Positions 7,669-10,079 of a DNA stretch of 10,079 bases are shown one piece after another; the stretch's first letter is position 1; each line of letters opens with the position of its first letter. Origin of the DNA: JAFGIT01 sp016929465 [NCBI: Candidatus Coatesbacteria bacterium] (GTDB lineage: Bacteria > B130-G9); the NCBI GenBank assembly GCA_016929465.1, contig JAFGIT010000236.1, positions 1 to 10,079 of the forward strand, written 5' to 3'. The notes below the pieces were generated by a model. It saw nothing but the letters and a program-made list of their open reading frames with translations. It was not told the origin of the DNA and did not search any database. A program made the position numbers and the translations under genes.

Positions 7669-7951
7669 AGAGTTCGAAATACTTAGGTATCCGGTCCTCT
7701 CTGAGAAGTCGACCGAATTGAAGGACGAGCACAACAAGGTTGTGCTGAAGGTGCAGATATCGGCCTCGAAATCTCAGATCAAGCAGGCCGTAGAGTCGGC
7801 TTTCAAGGTCAAGGTCCTGAAAGTCAATGTGATGCGTCAGAAGAGCAAGGTTCGAAGACTGGGGCGCTATGTGGGCAAGACCTCTTCATGGAAGAAGGCG
7901 GTTGTAACGTTGCCAAAGGACGCAAGAGTCGAGTACTTCGAGAACATATAG
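7661..7951 (+). CDS. rplW: 50S ribosomal protein L23 (uL23)
   Basis: L23 sits at the rim of the polypeptide exit tunnel and is the docking site for trigger factor and the signal recognition particle. The 96 residues (100 in E. coli) start MSREFEILRYPVLSEKST. Glu15 in the VLSEKS motif aligns with E. coli Glu18, the trigger-factor contact. Further family features are the central VLKVQISASKSQIKQAVESAF, KVLKVNVM, and the basic RRLGRYVGKTSSWKKAVVTL. The TTG start at 7661 is chosen because it gives the usual N-terminus and has GAGGA 6 bases upstream; there is no in-frame ATG nearby. It overlaps the end of rplD by 8 bases, so translation is probably coupled. The distance to rplB is 24 bases. Confidence 0.95.
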   Translation: MSREFEILRYPVLSEKSTELKDEHNKVVLKVQISASKSQIKQAVESAFKVKVLKVNVMRQKSKVRRLGRYVGKTSSWKKAVVTLPKDARVEYFENI

Positions 7952-7975
7952 AGATTTTTTGGAATAGGTGAATTC

Positions 7976-8812
7976 ATGGGAATAAAGCGGCTTAAACCGA
8001 CGACCCCTGGTCAAAGAGGAATGTCGGTCCCGACATTCGAGGAGATCACGGAGAAGACACCGTCGGTCAAATCTCTCTTGAAGCCTCAGAGGCGAAATGC
8101 GGGGCGGAATAACGTGGGCCGCATCTCGGTTCGCCGACGTGGAGGCGGCGTAAGGCGCAAATATCGAGTGGTGGACTTCATCAGGCGAGATAAGTCAGGT
8201 ATTCCGGCTACGGTGAAGACAATAGAGTACGATCCGAACCGCGCAGCACGGATATCCATGCTTACATTCGCTGATGGAGCGAAACGATATGTGATTGCAC
8301 CTGGTAAGATCCAGGTCGGTGACAAGATCGAGACCGGACCTGCCGCGGATATCAAGCCGGGCAACGCTCTGCCTCTTCGGAACATCCCCCTTGGGACAAT
8401 TGTTCACTGCATTGAATTGAAGCCTGGCAAAGGGGCGCAGGTAGCGCGCAGCGCGGGAGCAGAAGCGAACCTGCTTGCGAAAGAAGGCGACTATGCCCAT
8501 GTAAGATTGCCGTCCGGTGAGGTGAGGCTATTTCATCTCGATTGTTACGCTGCGATCGGACAGGTCGGCAATTCCGAGCATTCGACAATTGACTGGGGTA
8601 AGGCTGGACGTTCTCGCTGGCGAGGTCATAGACCGAAGGTGAGAGGCGTCGTCATGAATCCGGTTGACCACCCTCACGGTGGCGGCGAGGGCAAGACCTC
8701 GGGCGGAAGGCATCCGGTGAGTCCATGGGGCAAGCCGACCAAAGGCATGAAGACACGTAGTAAGAAAAAGCAATCTGATAAGTATATTGTAAGAGGCCGT
8801 AAGTCGAAGTGA
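7976..8812 (+). CDS. rplB: 50S ribosomal protein L2 (uL2)
   Basis: L2 is among the most conserved 50S proteins, needed for subunit association and for a functional peptidyl-transferase centre. The 278-residue length is typical (273 in E. coli). Recognisable segments are the N-terminal [15 protein letters not shown], the RNA-binding [40 protein letters not shown], the central [18 protein letters not shown], and the C-terminal [25 protein letters not shown]. His232 in DHPHGGG matches the conserved histidine (E. coli His229) close to the catalytic centre. The tail ends with a basic KTRSKKK segment. The ATG at 7976 has AGGTG 5 bases upstream. It is followed by rpsS after 13 bases, the normal S10-operon order. 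Confidence 0.98.
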   Translation: MGIKRLKPTTPGQRGMSVPTFEEITEKTPSVKSLLKPQRRNAGRNNVGRISVRRRGGGVRRKYRVVDFIRRDKSGIPATVKTIEYDPNRAARISMLTFADGAKRYVIAPGKIQVGDKIETGPAADIKPGNALPLRNIPLGTIVHCIELKPGKGAQVARSAGAEANLLAKEGDYAHVRLPSGEVRLFHLDCYAAIGQVGNSEHSTIDWGKAGRSRWRGHRPKVRGVVMNPVDHPHGGGEGKTSGGRHPVSPWGKPTKGMKTRSKKKQSDKYIVRGRKSK

Positions 8813-8825
8813 TGTGGGTATTTGA

Positions 8826-9122
8826 ATGACTAGGTCGCTGAAAAAAGGGTATTTTGTGGATGAACACCTGACGAAGCATGTCAGGAATCGTCTGGATGAG
8901 AAATCAAAGAAGCCCATAAAGACATGGTCAAGGCGCTCGACCATAGTGCCTGATTTTGTCGGGCTGACGTTTTTGGTTCACAATGGACGGAAGTTTGTCC
9001 CCGTATTCATAACAGAGAACATGGTTGGTCATAAGTTGGGCGAGTTCTCACCAACGAGGACCTTCTTTGGGCACGGTGGAAAGCTCGAGCGAGCCTCTCG
9101 TGCCAAGAAGCTGAAGAAGTAG
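8826..9122 (+). CDS. rpsS: 30S ribosomal protein S19 (uS19)
   Basis: S19 is a 30S head protein that pairs with S13, contacts the A-site region and forms bridges to the 50S subunit. The product has 98 residues (92 in E. coli). The family core is clear: [19 protein letters not shown], the segment with [38 protein letters not shown], then PTRTFFGHG and a basic tail. The ATG at 8826 yields the expected N-terminus, but the upstream bases GTGGGTATTTGA give only a weak Shine-Dalgarno match. The 13-base gap to rplB makes coupling plausible. Confidence 0.97.
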   Translation: MTRSLKKGYFVDEHLTKHVRNRLDEKSKKPIKTWSRRSTIVPDFVGLTFLVHNGRKFVPVFITENMVGHKLGEFSPTRTFFGHGGKLERASRAKKLKK

Positions 9123-9127
9123 GAAGC

Positions 9128-9132
9128 GGAGG
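9128..9132 (+). promoter_or_regulatory. Strong ribosome binding site for rplV
   Basis: GGAGG lies 7 bases before the TTG at 9140, close to optimal spacing. It supports that TTG as the rplV start. Confidence 0.85.
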
Positions 9133-9139
9133 CAGACGG

Positions 9140-9538
9140 TTGGGTCAAGCGAGTGCGCTTTTGAGGTTTGAGCGAGTTTCGTTTCGGAAGATGAAGCCGA
9201 TTGCGGATCTCATACGAGGCAAGGATGCCGATGTGGCGGAGAAATTGCTTGTCGTATCAAAGCGTCGCACGGGACGGATTATGCTCAAGCTTCTCCGTTC
9301 GGCCGTTGCGAATGCGGATGACAATTCTGAGTTGGGTGGCGCCGATTCGCTTTATGTATCGAGAGTGGATCTGGGACCCGGGCCGACGGCGAAGCGTGCC
9401 CGCTTCAAAGCGCGTGGACGAGTTGCATTGATTCGGCATCGGACCACTCATGTAAGGATTGTCCTTGAGGAACGAGTCGAAGATGACGGACGGAAGGCCG
9501 AAGCCCGACGTCCGGTCAAAGAAGAGAGCAAGGCATAG
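9140..9538 (+). CDS. rplV: 50S ribosomal protein L22 (uL22)
   Basis: L22 contacts all domains of 23S rRNA, and its long beta-hairpin lines the exit tunnel. The 132 residues exceed the usual 110 or so. The core runs from about residue 9: RFERVSFRKMKPIADLIRGK, then MLKLLRSAVANADDN, VSRVDLGPGPTAKRARFKARGR with the hairpin, and RHRTTHVRIVLEE. The extra length is mostly a charged C-terminal tail of about 20 residues (from RVEDDGRK to the end), which would lie on the subunit surface. L22 tails vary between phyla, so this is not evidence of a fusion. Translation begins at TTG with a strong ribosome binding site; no in-frame ATG gives a better N-terminus. The gap to rpsS is 17 bases and to rpsC 20 bases. 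Confidence 0.96.
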   Translation: MGQASALLRFERVSFRKMKPIADLIRGKDADVAEKLLVVSKRRTGRIMLKLLRSAVANADDNSELGGADSLYVSRVDLGPGPTAKRARFKARGRVALIRHRTTHVRIVLEERVEDDGRKAEARRPVKEESKA

Positions 9539-9544
9539 GAAGCA

Positions 9545-9551
9545 GAGGGAG
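9545..9551 (+). promoter_or_regulatory. Ribosome binding site for rpsC
   Basis: GAGGGAG lies 7 bases before the TTG at 9559. It supports this TTG, which gives the canonical S3 N-terminus [11 protein letters not shown]. Confidence 0.8.
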
Positions 9552-9558
9552 ATAACTC

Positions 9559-10079
9559 TTGGGGCAGAAGGCAAATCCGATAGGGCTTCGAGTTGGTGTA
9601 ACTAGAGACTGGGATTCCAAGTGGTATTCCAAAAAGGACTACGCCAAGTATCTTCACGAAGACCTTGCGATCAAAAAAACGATTAAAAAGCAGCTAGAAA
9701 ATGCTGCTGTGTCCAAGGTGCGCATCGAGCGACAGAGGGAAACCGATATACGCGTCTTCATCAAGACAGCGTTCCCCAGTCGAGTTATCGGGCGCAAGGG
9801 CGTGGAGGTCACACGTCTCAGAGACCTTCTCGCAAAGCAAGTAGGAAAGAGCATTCATATAGAGGTTCTTAGCATTGAGAATCCCGACATGGACGCTACG
9901 CTTATAGCGGAGAATATCGCATCTCAGCTACTCCGCCGAATTTCATTCAGGCGGGCGATGAAGCGAGCCATTAGCTCTGCGATGCGAGCAGGAGTAGAGG
10001 GAATTAAGATCTCGTGCGCGGGCCGCCTCGGTGGCGCTGAGATGGCGCGACGGGAGTGGTATCTCCAGGGACGGTTGCC
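9559..10079 (+). CDS. rpsC: 30S ribosomal protein S3 (uS3), 5' part
   Basis: S3 sits at the mRNA entry channel of the 30S subunit and contributes to mRNA unwinding. The window holds the first 173 codons; the gene runs off the right edge (E. coli S3 has 233 residues). The N-terminus [23 protein letters not shown] is typical. A KH domain follows, with its loop GRKG at residues 78-81. The segment [17 protein letters not shown] keeps the arginines and lysine that in E. coli (Arg131, Arg132, Lys135) are tied to helicase activity. [22 protein letters not shown] closes the visible part. The start is TTG with GAGGGAG 7 bases upstream. The next genes, by normal S10-operon order, would be rplP and rpmC, outside the window. 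Confidence 0.97.
   Translation, partial: [173 protein letters not shown]

Noticed and set aside
1-10079. Mobile elements, CRISPR arrays, tRNA genes, direct repeats or a hidden defence system
   Set aside because: Reading through all gene gaps and both strands showed no repeat arrays, no inverted-repeat-bounded element, no tRNA-like fold and no gene outside the standard rpoC-str-S10 set.

Overview
This window is a stretch of the conserved bacterial transcription/translation locus, with every gene on the + strand in the order rpoC (3' two-thirds) - rpsL - rpsG - fusA - rpsJ - rplC - rplD - rplW - rplB - rpsS - rplV - rpsC (5' part). It corresponds to the end of the rpoBC operon, the str operon and the first eight genes of the S10 operon. 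There are no mobile elements, tRNAs, rRNAs, CRISPR arrays or accessory genes, and no stretch of more than 300 bases lacks a gene. The two gaps of about 140 bases (3660-3797 and 5874-6014) hold the only clear regulatory signals. rpoC is cut by the left edge and rpsC by the right edge.

Organism: a bacterium, probably diderm. RpoC carries a long SI3-type insertion inside the trigger loop, as in Proteobacteria and many other Gram-negative phyla and unlike typical Firmicutes or Actinobacteria. Base composition is moderately GC-rich, with free use of ATA (Ile) and AGG/AGA (Arg) codons, so the source is not close to E. coli. Four of the eleven genes whose start lies in the window begin with TTG. The proteins resemble those of several FCB-group, deltaproteobacterial and candidate phyla, but I cannot name a phylum from sequence reading alone.

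Layout: rpoC ends 24 bases before rpsL, with no terminator between them, so the polymerase and str genes look co-transcribed. A weak hairpin lies between rpsL and rpsG. A strong terminator-like hairpin (12-bp stem followed by a T-rich run) separates rpsG from fusA. tuf, which often follows fusA, is absent. In its place is a near-consensus sigma-70-type promoter (TTGACA, 16 bases, TATACT), which should drive the S10 operon. From rpsJ onward the genes are tightly packed, with a 1-base overlap (rpsJ/rplC), an 8-base overlap (rplD/rplW) and gaps of 11-24 bases elsewhere.

Together the genes encode the catalytic beta' subunit of RNA polymerase, the decoding and head proteins of the 30S subunit (S12, S7, S10, S19, S3), core and exit-tunnel proteins of the 50S subunit (L3, L4, L23, L2, L22), and the translocase EF-G. 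I see no undescribed system here. The points worth a second look are the rpsG-fusA hairpin, the S10 promoter in the place of tuf, an approximately 40-residue extra segment in the RpoC jaw region, and the pairing of TTG starts with strong Shine-Dalgarno sites.
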